A stretch of 64,000 nt of DNA, from positions 3,568,548 to 3,632,547 of the forward strand of contig VYZI01000041.1 of assembly GCA_013397695.1 (NCBI GenBank). The letters are read 5' to 3'. The notes under the pieces were generated by a model. It did not search any database. It saw only the letters and a program-made list of their open reading frames with translations, and was not told where the DNA came from. Shown piece by piece: positions 1 through 10,480 of this stretch. Position numbers and translations under genes: made by a program. Source of the stretch: Centropus unirufus. Taxonomy: Eukaryota; Chordata; Aves; Cuculiformes; Centropidae. How positions within the stretch are numbered: position 1 is the stretch's first letter; each line of letters starts with the position of its first letter.

Positions 1-3000
1 TAAGTAGTATGGCATTGTCACATCAGCAGTCCTTGTGACTTCACCTCATATGTACAAAGGACAATATTCAAACCTGTATTGCCCTGTAAATTGCGGTGGA
101 GGCGGTCGGCAGGAGCTGACCTGGGCTGCTCTTGGTGGTGAGGGGCATGAATGGGAAACTAAAAATCCATTTATTCTTTGTTTGCTTCTCAAAATTGGAA
201 GGACTGTTTGAATACAGCATGCTTCCTGATGACGTCTACTTCCTCCTCTACCCCCAAAGGATTTAAAATATTTAACCCGCTGAAAGAGTTTGGATGAAAT
301 CCTCTAAGTGGGAAAGCACTGCTTGTTGGCGAGTTCAAGTGTAAAATTGGTTGTATGTACTTGCGGGAGAACGGCACAATTGAGCTGAATATTAAACTGA
401 AAATGAGAATACTCTAAATAAAAAAATATTTATTGTTTTATGTTCACTGCTGCTTAGTGTTCAGCTAGTAAACACTGAACCCTAAGTCCATTTAAGTCAA
501 TCAGAAAATCTTCTTGTGATTAATTTGGGATGGATTTTGAATGAATTCCTTCTTCCAAGGTACTTTACCTTAAATTTCCATTATAAGGTGTGGAACGCTT
601 TCCCTTGGATATTTAATGAACATAAATGTACAGTGGCTTTATTTGGCTAAGGCAAATCAGTCTCAGATATATGTCTTAACCACTAATTAATATAAGGTAT
701 GGGAAGCTATATTTGGATATTTTTGATTCTCAGGAAGGAACAGGTTAAGTGTGGGGTTTTTTCTTTGTGTTTATACCTGTTTGAAAAAGACTTCCTTTGA
801 AGCTTTTAAAGAGAAGAATTAAAAACAGTACTTTGGGGAAGCTAGAAGTAAAGTTAATATTGCTGCTGAGGGCTTGCTTTTGCCTAGTCAGGATTGCCAG
901 ATGCTGAAGTTAATTTTATTTATTGCCTAAGCTTTGTCTGCCCTGTCTTTAGAGGGTGAGGGTTAATCCACTGAAAAAATGACTCTGCTCTATATTGTAT
1001 GCCTTTAAATCTTGCAGAACAGGTTTGGCTTGTTGATTGTATTCCATCATTTCTATTACATTAATCAAAGAAAAGCAGTATTTGAGGTATGTACTGGAGC
1101 TGTGTGATGCTGTGCCCCAGCATCAGACCATACAGCATGGAAGCATTTTTCTCTTTACCTGGAGCTGTGCTGGGAGCACCGTCTTGCAATGCTGGAAGCT
1201 TAGTCCAGAACTGTTTTGCATCTTTCTTTGCAGCTCTCCATACAATGCACCCTCTCCGGCTCTTCTCCCTCTCTCAATGAGTTGGAAGAACATGCTGGGG
1301 GTTCCTCCCCTTACTGTTTCCATTTAACCATTTGCTTGGTGAGGGCCAGGAAAGAAGTGCTGCAGCTTCATCCGCTCCGGGAGCAGGTCCACTCCTTGGC
1401 CTGGCTTTCGGGGTGCCATGCCAGGCAGGTCTTGCAGGGCTGATCAGCAGCTGTGGAGCAGGCATGGTTGTTGGTCCCGTTTGATCAGGGAGGCATTTCA
1501 TAGCCCTATGGATGGCTTGGTCATGGAGCGTTTTGCCATGTGTGATTTTATTTAAAACTCTCCTGAAGGACTGAAGGTGGATGTGGTTTTCCTTACCTCC
1601 CGTAAACATACAGCTTTTCCCTATGTTAAAGGATCATCAGTCGTCGTGAAGGTGAAGTCAGTTCTCAGAAGGAAGAAAATACCAAATTTAAGATTGCCCA
1701 GATGGTCATACTATGGCTTAACCTGTATGTACAATTCAGTGCTCTCCTTTATGGTCACAGTGGCCACATACAATGTTTTCTCTGAGACTTCTATTTATCC
1801 AGCACACAGGAGGGATTCTACCTAATGATCAGCTCTTCAGTATTTTGTTTTTGTCAATGTCATGTACGTACCCCAGGCTGTATTTACTACATGCTGTTGA
1901 AGTGATGCTTTCAGGATAGGATTATTAACTAACTCAGGAGCTTTCCTTTGGTTCTCATTAGTGTAATAGCTTAGTGTGGCTCAGGCAATAATTACTTTAG
2001 TGTCTTCCTCACCTGCAAACTGAGGGCATATCTTTAGTTTTATAGACAGAGTAACTCAAACATGGTGAAAAGAAGCGTTACTTGGAGTGCCTGATTTAAA
2101 AAGCTTTTACTTTGCAGAGCCCTTATTATTACATATCTTCAGGAATGGATCAAAGAAAAGGTCATCACATTTTCTGACATATGAAGACAATGAAGGGCTG
2201 TTTTCCCCTGCTCTCTCCTCCACCGCGATGCTTTTAAACTGCAGATCTGTCCAATTTGAAATTCATCTGGAGAAAGACAACATTTAAATTAAAGAATGTC
2301 ATGTAATGGAGAATGTTAAGCAACCTTAAAATAGTCTGTCCCATCAGTAGTCCCCAAGGTCTCTGTTTTACCAGAATGATGTTTGCTCGTTCTCTGCTGT
2401 TTGTGTCCTCTCCGAGCTTGTGATGTTCTGTGTGCTCACTCGTGGCTGTGGAGGGGGATGGTTGCTGCCACCTCCATCCTAACCCAGGCCAGAAAGATAG
2501 CCCTCACAGCACTGAGGTCTGATAGCTGGCATTAGGATGCTGCTCACTTCTTCCTCTGAACATTGTTTGTTGAAGCTCCTGGGCCTTTTTGGATACATGG
2601 CGCCGAGCAAGGCTGGCTGGCCCATGGTGTGGGAGGAGGTACCCAAAGCAACTCTTGGGCAGCCTGAGTGCCCTAGAGTGGGACATGGAATGGTAACACA
2701 AAGTCTGGTGTCCCTCTAAGCTGCATCGGGGGTGAAATGGTTTTACCATGATGTTCCATGTGATCTCATAGTAACTTTTAAGTGTTTTTTTGCATTGTTT
2801 TCCCAGGGCCTAAAGTAAGATGGTAATGATTACATCTGACTGTGGGCTTTTTCCTTACAAAAGTTTTTGGGTTTGGGTGTTTTAATAAAGGGCGTAAGGA
2901 TTCAGTTGGATTGGGACAGAATTTTCTCAGTCCAGCTTTGTGACTATGACAGTGTGAAAAGAGATGTTTGCGTCTGGATTTAAAGCAGTTAAGTGGGGAC

Positions 3001-3515
3001 CTGTTGGATTTACAGTTGGTTTAATTTTTCCTTTTGAGAAGAACGTTAAGGGCTTTAGTGTACGAAGAGCTGTGGCCAGTGATCTAGTTGACTCAGTTAT
3101 GAACACTTCCTGCCTATGATACAATACCCATCCAATGCAGAAACATAAATCGTAGCTCTCCTCAGTGAACCGAGCAGTGGAGGCCAGTGGATATGGTGTG
3201 ACTGTGTGAGCAAGTGTCCTTGTGAGTAAATTGAGAGACGTTTGTTGCAGTGACATAAAGAATGATTTTTGTATGCATTAATATGTTAATATTTCATGTA
3301 GATTGGGCCAGTAAGGAAGGCTGTTTGCAGGGCAAAAGAAATTAAGCATATGTGTTTTGTTCCATCAATTTCCTGCTTATATCCTTGATTTGTATCACGT
3401 CAGGATTTCACAGCACCTCCACCTATGCAGCTGTGTTGGATGCATACTTCTCTGTTTATTTGGTGCCAGTTTTGGTAGTTCAGTGACATTTGTTCTTTCT
3501 ATTCCCTTTTAACCA
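1..3515. other. non-coding stretch, no recognised feature
   Basis: No gene, repeat family or RNA is recognisable here. Open frames are short, overlap on both strands and match no protein I know. A slightly GC-richer patch near 1340-1480 has only a few CpGs, too few for a CpG island or promoter. An A/T-rich run near 415-440 is simple low-complexity sequence. An intronic or intergenic setting is the best reading. Confidence 0.6.
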
Positions 3516-3614
3516 ATGAATACTGAAAAAGAAACTGTCAAGACCACAAATGTCAAGAAAGTACAAAATTCAAAGAAAAGAGAATCTGAAGTGGAAAAAA
3601 AAGCGCCCATCTGA
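3516..3614 (+). other. lysine-rich 32-codon ORF, unproven
   Basis: An ATG-initiated frame of 32 codons plus a TGA stop. The peptide starts MNTEKETVKTTNVKKVQNS and ends in EKKAPI, with a very high share of lysine and glutamate. The composition looks protein-like, but A-rich DNA produces Lys/Glu/Asn-rich frames by default. The start context is poor, with C at -3. A pyrimidine-rich stretch lies just upstream, so this could also be read as part of a terminal exon. I do not recognise a family. Most likely a chance ORF. Confidence 0.12.
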
Positions 3615-6592
3615 GATGAAGCAGTGGGAAAGAGTGGTGTTTATTCACTGTGCTCTGCTGTGGTCTGTCCACTCTTTGAGAAGCAAGAGATTAAAGCAAG
3701 TGTGAACTTGATATGTCTTGTTTTGTTGTCAGTGGTAAGGTGGGACCTGGTGGACATCTGAAGTGCCTTGTTTTGGACTCCAAAGGAGGATGGAAAAGCA
3801 GCACTGTATGGGCAATGGCAGAGATGCAGGTCCTGGTAGAGGAGCCCGTTTCTGCAGTGTTCAGTTTTGTTTGGGACAACAGCATAGGAAGCATGTTCAA
3901 GAGTAAACACTGCTGCTGGTGAGAACTGGCTTTGCCCTTCTGGTAGTTGGGTAGAATGGTTTTGTCTGCAGTCAGCTTCATCCAAGATTGGAAGATGGGT
4001 CCCTTGCTGGGAGCACTTAAAATTTCTTTTCCGAAATGATTTAAGCAGTGCTTAAGCAGGCGAATTAAAATAGATTTTCTGACAGGTTAAATAGTGAAGT
4101 ACATATTGTATTTGTTAGGTAGTGTTTTAACACCGTGGATTTAGATTTGTTGTTGTGTTCTTCTGCACATTCCCGCTTGGGTAGCTTTGTGACAACCTTG
4201 AGTAGAGGATACTGAACTTGATGTATAGAGGAAAACTGGTACTGGAAACTGGTACTGGAAAACTGGGATGCATTAAGGAGCAAACAATATTTCACATGGC
4301 AGGAAGGGAGAAAGACATGTATTGCCTACCTACAGATTTATAATTGGGCAAAATACAGTATTCGCTGCAAAAAACAATTCTTCAATACAAACCCCCTATT
4401 TCTGTAGCTCTGTGCTGTGAGAGGGTTAGATATAGGTGTGTTAAAAGTATGACTTTGTCTTGTGTTTCCCCTAAGCAATCTGTGCACTGCAAGTGGCATT
4501 TTCTATTCACTGTTGGAAAATCCATGCTGACCTTGGCACAGAAACCCAAGGAAAGAAAACCAAAGTGTGTGACTGCAAAATGTGGGCTCCCTGGCCTGAC
4601 AGGTTTATAAAATACCAGTATCCAGGGATTTTTAGAGATCATGGAGGAGTCAACTGTGCAATGCTAGTGGGGCTTAAAAGGAGGTAAATTTTGTTCTGGG
4701 TTTTAGCAGGAATTGTATACCTAAAGTTCAGGTGTAGCTCTGTGTAGTATTGATGAAACCTCACCATGGAGCCGTATTCAGGTTATGCGCAGCACAGTTG
4801 AAGAAAAAGTAGATTGATTGAAAGTGGTTGTAAAAGAAGCTCTTGAGAGGACTAAAAGTCTTAAATGTGAGGAAAATGGAGAAATCTCTGGGTCTAATGT
4901 TGTGAGTCGTTTTGCTTTTGACATGAAGTGACCTGGGAGCTGGAAGGCTGCTGCTGTGTCACCAAGGGCTGTGTTTCCCTGATCTTTCTAAGGATGCTCA
5001 TGGGAGGTCACACCTCCTCCTCTGCCTGAGGAGCTGTTTGAGAAGCTGACACGTTCCTCTGCCTTCACAATTAGGGCACCTCTCACTGAGTCACTGAATT
5101 TAAGAGGTACTGAACTTTCGCTAGGAGCATTGCTTCTGAAGTCACAGGCGTCTTGCTGTCAAGCATTTGGGAAGCCCAGTTTGGTGCCTTTCTTCAAGGT
5201 CCTGTTCGCCGTCACCCACTGCACACCCTATATTCTAAGAGAAGATTAAAACTCTTCACTGAGTCAAGTCACTCATTTGCATGAATACTTCTCCTCTTGG
5301 TGATCATGAAAGACACAAATTCCAAATATAAGTACCCAAATGAAACAAAATGCACTAATACACCCCTGCAGCCACTGATCTTAATAGTAATTTATGATCG
5401 TTTCTTTCTTAAGTCTCCATCCCACCCGTCTGATCCTCAGGCTTATAGTTCCCTCATGGCTCCAGTTCAAGAAAGCAGTTAAGTGCTGGTCTGAAGGATA
5501 TTGTTATTCAAGACAAGCCTTTTAATATTTCCCTAGTGTTAAATCCCATGAGAATGAGACTTAATCTCTTGTTTGAACTTTAGCATGTCCTTTTCTACTC
5601 TGAATATGGATGCTTTTTAAATTGTAGCCTGATGGGTAACAGTGTGCGGAAAGAATACTTCTTTAGACTTCATCTAATCTTTTGTTGTATGAAGAGGAAA
5701 AAGTAACCTTTAACAAGAAGACTTTTCCCTATTTATGAACTTTACCCTTTTATTGCTTATGATGATGTTGATAATAGTACTGAACAGATCTTTGCAGTGC
5801 AGGTAGATGTTACAAAGCTAAAATGAAACTCATGCAGATGAATCTGCTTTGTGAAACACGCCAGCCGGGGCACAGGCAGGAGGCAGCATGGCTGGGTGGG
5901 TGCGTGAGGGAGCTGGGTGGCAGGGTCTTCTGCTCTATTCCTCCCATGTACCTACCCCCAGCAGCTCAGGCTCCCCAGAACTGCTGTCCCTTGGAGGGGA
6001 CCGCTCATGGCCAAGATCACTGCATCTCCCACCTCCTTCACATCCAATCAGCCTTATTCGTATTCAAGCCACCAGCTGTTCTGACTGGTTTGATGATTTA
6101 AGTAGGAGCCCTCTGGGAATGAAGTGGACACCATTGGTTTCCATTACAGCTCAAGCTAGATTTCTTTTTTTTTTTTTAATATCTTCTATTGGTAGGTGGG
6201 AAGGATGTTCTGTTACACCAACTGACTACCGAATAACACTGTGTTAATGAGGTGGGTTAACAGTTGGTCCTGTTGCAAATGCTCTCTGGTCCTAATTGTT
6301 CTGTTTTGTCTTTTGAAATTAGATAGAAGTATTTGTGATAACTTCTCTCTGACTTACTGTTTATGCAGTAGAGCTGCAGAGTGCTCTGTTCATATTTTTT
6401 ATTTTAGTATGAAATAACATAACTCAAAGTTCCTTCCATGTGTCATGCACCCAATCAAGTGCACCAAAAGCCCACGGTCACACCACGCTGTTGGGGTTTG
6501 AAGTTGTTGCATACAGGTAGGTGATTGCTGTGCAGTTGCTCGCGTTTTGATTAATGTATGAATGTTTTTTCACTGCTTCCCTTTTATTTTAG
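3615..6592. other. non-coding stretch, no recognised feature
   Basis: No exon or repeat family is recognised. It holds a short 13-bp tandem duplication (entered separately) and a 13-T tract at 6165-6177. Open frames on both strands are short and show no domain. The sequence is ordinary bird intronic or intergenic DNA. Confidence 0.55.
4235..4260. repeat. 13-bp tandem duplication (2 copies)
   Basis: The unit ACTGGTACTGGAA occurs twice in direct succession, followed by a partial third start (AACTGG). Inside each unit ACTGG is itself repeated, which suggests replication slippage. No function is suggested. Confidence 0.85.
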
Positions 6593-6772
6593 ACTCAAAT
6601 ACTGGAATCACAAAAGATACACACTGTGATGCAGAAGCTTGGAGTTCCTGAGCCTCCTGTGCTGTGTGTGGCATTGCCAGTGCGGGAGGGCAATGAGGAT
6701 AGGCAGTGTTTTGCTCTACTGCTGTCACCCGCTCAGTCATGCGGCATGGGCAGAGAAAAACTGTCCTCACAG
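6593..6772 (+). other. candidate exon, 180 nt, unproven
   Basis: A strong acceptor (long pyrimidine tract from about 6566, ending TTTTATTTTAG at 6592) is followed by 180 nt, exactly 60 codons, open in one frame. The frame reads TQILESQKIHTVMQKLGVPE at its start and ends REKLSSQ before CAG|GTTCTA. The donor has T at +3, so it is weak. The length and phase (0 to 0) would make a cassette exon. I do not recognise the protein, and the frame stays open well past the donor, which lowers the weight of the boundary. It could equally be chance. Confidence 0.2.
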
Positions 6773-7396
6773 GTTCTAAGTACTCTTATATTTCACTTTT
6801 ATTTCTCATTGGTTTTATTTCTCAGAAGGAGGGGCAAGAAAAAGAAGGAAAGAGGTGAGAGGGGATGGGAAAAGCAGGGTAGTGGAGTCAAACTGACCAA
6901 GTATTTTTTTAATATACTGAGAAGTCCCATTAGAGAGACACATATGCAGCTTTCAGCGAGGGTGCAGAGCTCAGTGTCTTACCATAGGCGTCCTGTTGTC
7001 TGAAATAAGATGTTGCTCAGCTGGGTGCTGGAAGGGGAAAACTGCTGGTGGTTTGGAGTCAATGGGATGGAGGAGCTTTGGGGAGGGATCTGAATACTAA
7101 GGTAAAAAAGCAAATATCCCAGAAAATAACTTTAGCTGCTGCTCTTCAAAGAAAAGAAGAGACTCTAGAGAGGAAGTTGGTGTACAAAAAGGTATGTGGC
7201 AAGATGCCCTGTCAGGAGAGCTGGAACTAACATAACTGACAGAGCTACAGGAGTGTGGGCTCTTGGTAATTTGATGTGTAGCGGGAGAAGAAAGGCACTA
7301 CAAAGTGAATAAGTTGGATTTGCTCATTTACAAATTTTGACCTGCTGTCCCTTTTAAGTTCTGGAAGTCTTGCAAAATGGAAATCCAGAGGCAAAT

Positions 7397-7481
7397 NNNN
7401 NNNNNNNNNNNNNNNNNNNNNNNNNNNNNNNNNNNNNNNNNNNNNNNNNNNNNNNNNNNNNNNNNNNNNNNNNNNNNNNNN
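7397..7481. other. assembly gap (85 N)
   Basis: A run of 85 N. Sequence on either side is ordinary unique DNA, and open frames crossing it are artefacts. Gap size may be an estimate. Confidence 0.98.
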
Positions 7482-7599
7482 GGAAGAGCATGAATGAACA
7501 CCCATCACACTTGCTAATAAATTTTCTTTTTGCGGGAAAAACACAAGATGTGTTTGGTTTCTAATCTTCAGAGAAGCCAGTTGTAAGTGAAGACCTTGA

Positions 7600-8100
7600 T
7601 AGTGCTCTCACTGGTGTAACGGGAAAACTTTGTATTCATCATCCAGGGAATCAATGATTAGAGTCTACAGTAAATGAGGCTTTGCTCACTTAAGAGACTA
7701 CTAAAGCTGTGACAAACTGGCAGTTAATGTCATTAATGATTAATGTTTGATTGTCTTAAAACCTGTAATTAATGATTAATAGCAACATTAATGTATATTT
7801 ATAAAAGAAGTTAATGGCCGTAGAACAATTTACTGGCTGTGGAGAAAATTGGTTGCTTCCTGTTAAATACCAAGTTAATGCTGCTTGAGTCAGAGTTCTA
7901 TTAGTAAGTAGGCACCATTGTTTGCTTGTTTAATCAATATAGCTATGAGAAATTGCCATAAATATGTTTCACAGAGTTAAAGCTAGATCAATAGAGCTGA
8001 AAGACAACGTGAATGTTTTGAATTGTCGCTTAGTATTTGTAAGTGAACTTAATTTTGTATTAATATTTTTATTATCCTTATTGTAGCTTGATGAAAATGA
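7600..8100. promoter_or_regulatory. AT-rich, homeodomain-site-rich block; putative enhancer
   Basis: This block is rich in TAAT/ATTA cores, with roughly nine TAAT on the + strand between 7720 and 7880. It includes two identical copies of ATTAATGATTAAT, at 7732-7744 and 7768-7780. That 13-mer matches the HNF1 consensus GTTAATNATTAAC at all but the two end bases. SOX-like ACAAT cores also occur, for example near 7825. The block contains no recognisable repeat. Such site-dense AT-rich blocks are typical of conserved vertebrate enhancers, but conservation cannot be tested from one sequence. Confidence 0.4.
7732..7780. promoter_or_regulatory. pair of HNF1-like 13-mers, 36 bp apart
   Basis: ATTAATGATTAAT at 7732-7744 is repeated exactly at 7768-7780. 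Each is a palindrome around a central G and matches 11 of 12 or more informative positions only in part: the inner TTAATNATTAA core is complete, and the two outer bases differ from the HNF1 consensus. HNF1A/B bind this inverted POU-homeodomain site as dimers. Other homeodomain dimers could use the same TAAT...ATTA arrangement. Confidence 0.4.
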
Positions 8101-9559
8101 GCAGGAGATAAAAGCAGTTTTCCCTCTTACTGGACTAAGGCAAACACTCCCAAGTGTTTTGCTGATCCGTAGTGAAGAAAGACAAACTCTGATCTGTGCT
8201 TTGTGGTGTGTGCAATTGCACCTTAGTTTCTTTCACGTAACTTAAACTGTACATTTGCTACTCTTAGAGTCTTTATTTTATTAATGTAATGATTATTCAT
8301 GCAAGGATTATTCTTTGATTGTGCAACCCAAAATGAATGCGATCATACATGTTTTGAGGTGATTTTCCAAAGCCGTCATTCCAATAGTGAAATTGGGTTG
8401 CTGTCCAAGGGGCCCTGAGTTTTGTTTAAATGAACATACCCAAGAATCACAACTCTAGGCAAGAGAAGGAGGTGCCCTGGTGAAGACAAAATTGTTAGCG
8501 TATTTGTTTAGCTTTTCAATACACACTCTTATCCTAGACAAAAGTAGAGTCTCCAGACACGTCTGCCTGGTTTAGCTGGGAATGTCAGGGTTTATATTAT
8601 AGGCACTCTAAAAACTAGACAGAGATCACCTTTTTGTTATTTAGATTTAAGGGCTTAAGCGAGAGCTTAACAATCTCTGAGACTTGAGCATTAGGAAGAG
8701 TTTGAGGCTGTTGGGGTACAGAGCCTGCCTTTACTTGCTTGTAATTATTTTCCCAGCTTTGTAAGGCAGCCAGGCAGTTCCCCCGCATTGGAAGCTGGGG
8801 GTTGCCGTGTAGCCGTGCCAGTGGAAGGAATGGTCAACTTCTTTCTCTAAAACGCTCAGATGCAGTCTTTACATCTGGCATATTTTATCAGGAATGGCTT
8901 CCCAGGGAAGGCATTTAGGCTCAGCATAGGGTAGTGCACGGGAAGCACAACACAAACTTGATCTTGGGCTCTTCCAGTATGTTCAGGTGAACTTGAGTGA
9001 GTTTCTTAGTACCTTCATGCATTTGTTTCCTCTCCTGCTCTTTGTCCTTGATGCTTGTTTTGTTAGGATTGTATCTTTTACTGGACACAATGGAAAATTC
9101 ATTGTACATTGGTCATCAAAGTATTACCTGAATGGAACTGTAAAAGAGCATTTTCTTTTATTTTTCCCTCTTTAGTTGTAGAATATCCACCATGAAAGGT
9201 TCATGTGTTCTATTTTCTTTGTTACTTTTTAACTTCTGCTCTTCCTATTATTGGCCTTTTCTAAGGGAAAGGGAAATTCTCAAAACAGGGCCAGGAGCTA
9301 CGCTTCCCATTTGTACAAGTCTGTGCTACCATGATCTGAGGGCATCGTGCATGATTTTCATTCCTGTTGGAAGGGCTGTGAAGCCAGCTCCCAGCGCTCA
9401 CATGGCAGCACCCTTTTTCTGGTTCAGAAGCATGAATTTAAATGAGGATTGCCAAGATTTCTCATGTGGGAAATGAGAACAGTGCAATCGGGATAATGTG
9501 AGTCCTCCATGGCTGTGGAGGGTGAGGGTCACTGGGTAAGAGGGTACAGTGATTTACAA
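8101..9559. other. non-coding stretch, no recognised feature
   Basis: No repeat family or gene is recognised. A frame open for about 50 codons begins at a decent acceptor (TTATTGTAG, ending at 8086) and reads LDENEQEIKAVFPLTG, but no good donor ends it, so I did not call an exon. The rest is plain sequence. Confidence 0.5.
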
Positions 9560-10480
9560 ATCTAACATTAATTTGAGGGAGAGCAGGTGTTTATTACAAG
9601 AGCTGAAAATCTAATTTGTGGAAATGTCAGTATAGTTTATTCTGGAACTGCTAGAATAAAACTGTTAAGAGTTTGTTTGGTTTTTGTTGTGTTTTTTTTT
9701 TTTTTGTAATACTTTGCTGAACTTGAACAACAAAATAAGCCCAACAGACTTAAAAAAATTCTGTTTTGTTGCAGGCAAAATGTTAGGCAAAATTTGCCTG
9801 TATATAGTTATTGTTTTAGTTACGCTGAAGTACTAGTCCTGACAAAATATTGTCTGGCCTTACTGACAAATGCCAACTGTCTTTTCTGCTGGCTGTGCAT
9901 TTTATATGTGAACTCAGTATTTGTATGAATGAAAAATAAGACTGTTATCATAAAGCTTTATGATAATATTAAAACCTTTTCATCTCCATCACATTTCCTT
10001 GATTGTAATACGCAGCACAGTTGTCATTGAACAGTAACAGCAGCGAACTGATTGTCATTCACAAAGTAGCTGAGACTGAAGAATTAGAAATACGGAGTGG
10101 GAATGACATTACTAGCATCAGCTGTGAAATAATAATGGAAATCCAGTTCTTTCATAAATATTAATTTGACATGGGTTTAGCATTTAATAAGTGGCATTGC
10201 TCAAGATGATGAAGATTCTTTATTACATTTGGATAGCCTTAGGAGTTGGTTCTATCTGCCATTTAAAGAAAAGTATGACAAAGATACGAAAAGGTTTTAG
10301 AGTTATCAAAAGTTAAAAGAGGGTTGAATGTGAAGTTAATTGGGGTTTAGAGTATATAAAGTCGCGCCAGATTCTTCTCTGCATTTACATAAATGGAGTC
10401 AAAGCCCCTTCTGAATTAAAAGGGAATGCAACATGTTTTCTTTCTAAATTTGTCAAACGTCTTCAAGGCCTCATTTCCTT
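9560..10480. promoter_or_regulatory. putative conserved non-coding element block
   Basis: AT-rich, repeat-free sequence with several enhancer-like segments: a 22-bp perfect palindrome at 9945-9966, a stretch near 10015-10140, and a TATA-like TATATAAAG at 10353-10361 followed by a GTCGCGCC CpG-containing segment. No open frame spans it. Calling it conserved is an inference from composition and motif density. Confidence 0.3.
9945..9966. repeat. perfect 22-bp palindrome
   Basis: TTATCATAAAG is followed immediately by its exact reverse complement CTTTATGATAA, with no loop. The flanks (G at 9944, T at 9967) do not extend the pairing. The same TATCATAAAG core forms a hairpin at 15026-15056 and occurs singly at 18397-18406. 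Confidence 0.95.

Noticed and set aside
3516..3614. Lysine-rich mini-ORF as a real gene
   Set aside because: A-rich DNA gives such peptides by default and the start context is weak; kept only as a low-confidence entry.
7245..7564. Open frames crossing the first N run
   Set aside because: Frame continuity through N has no meaning.
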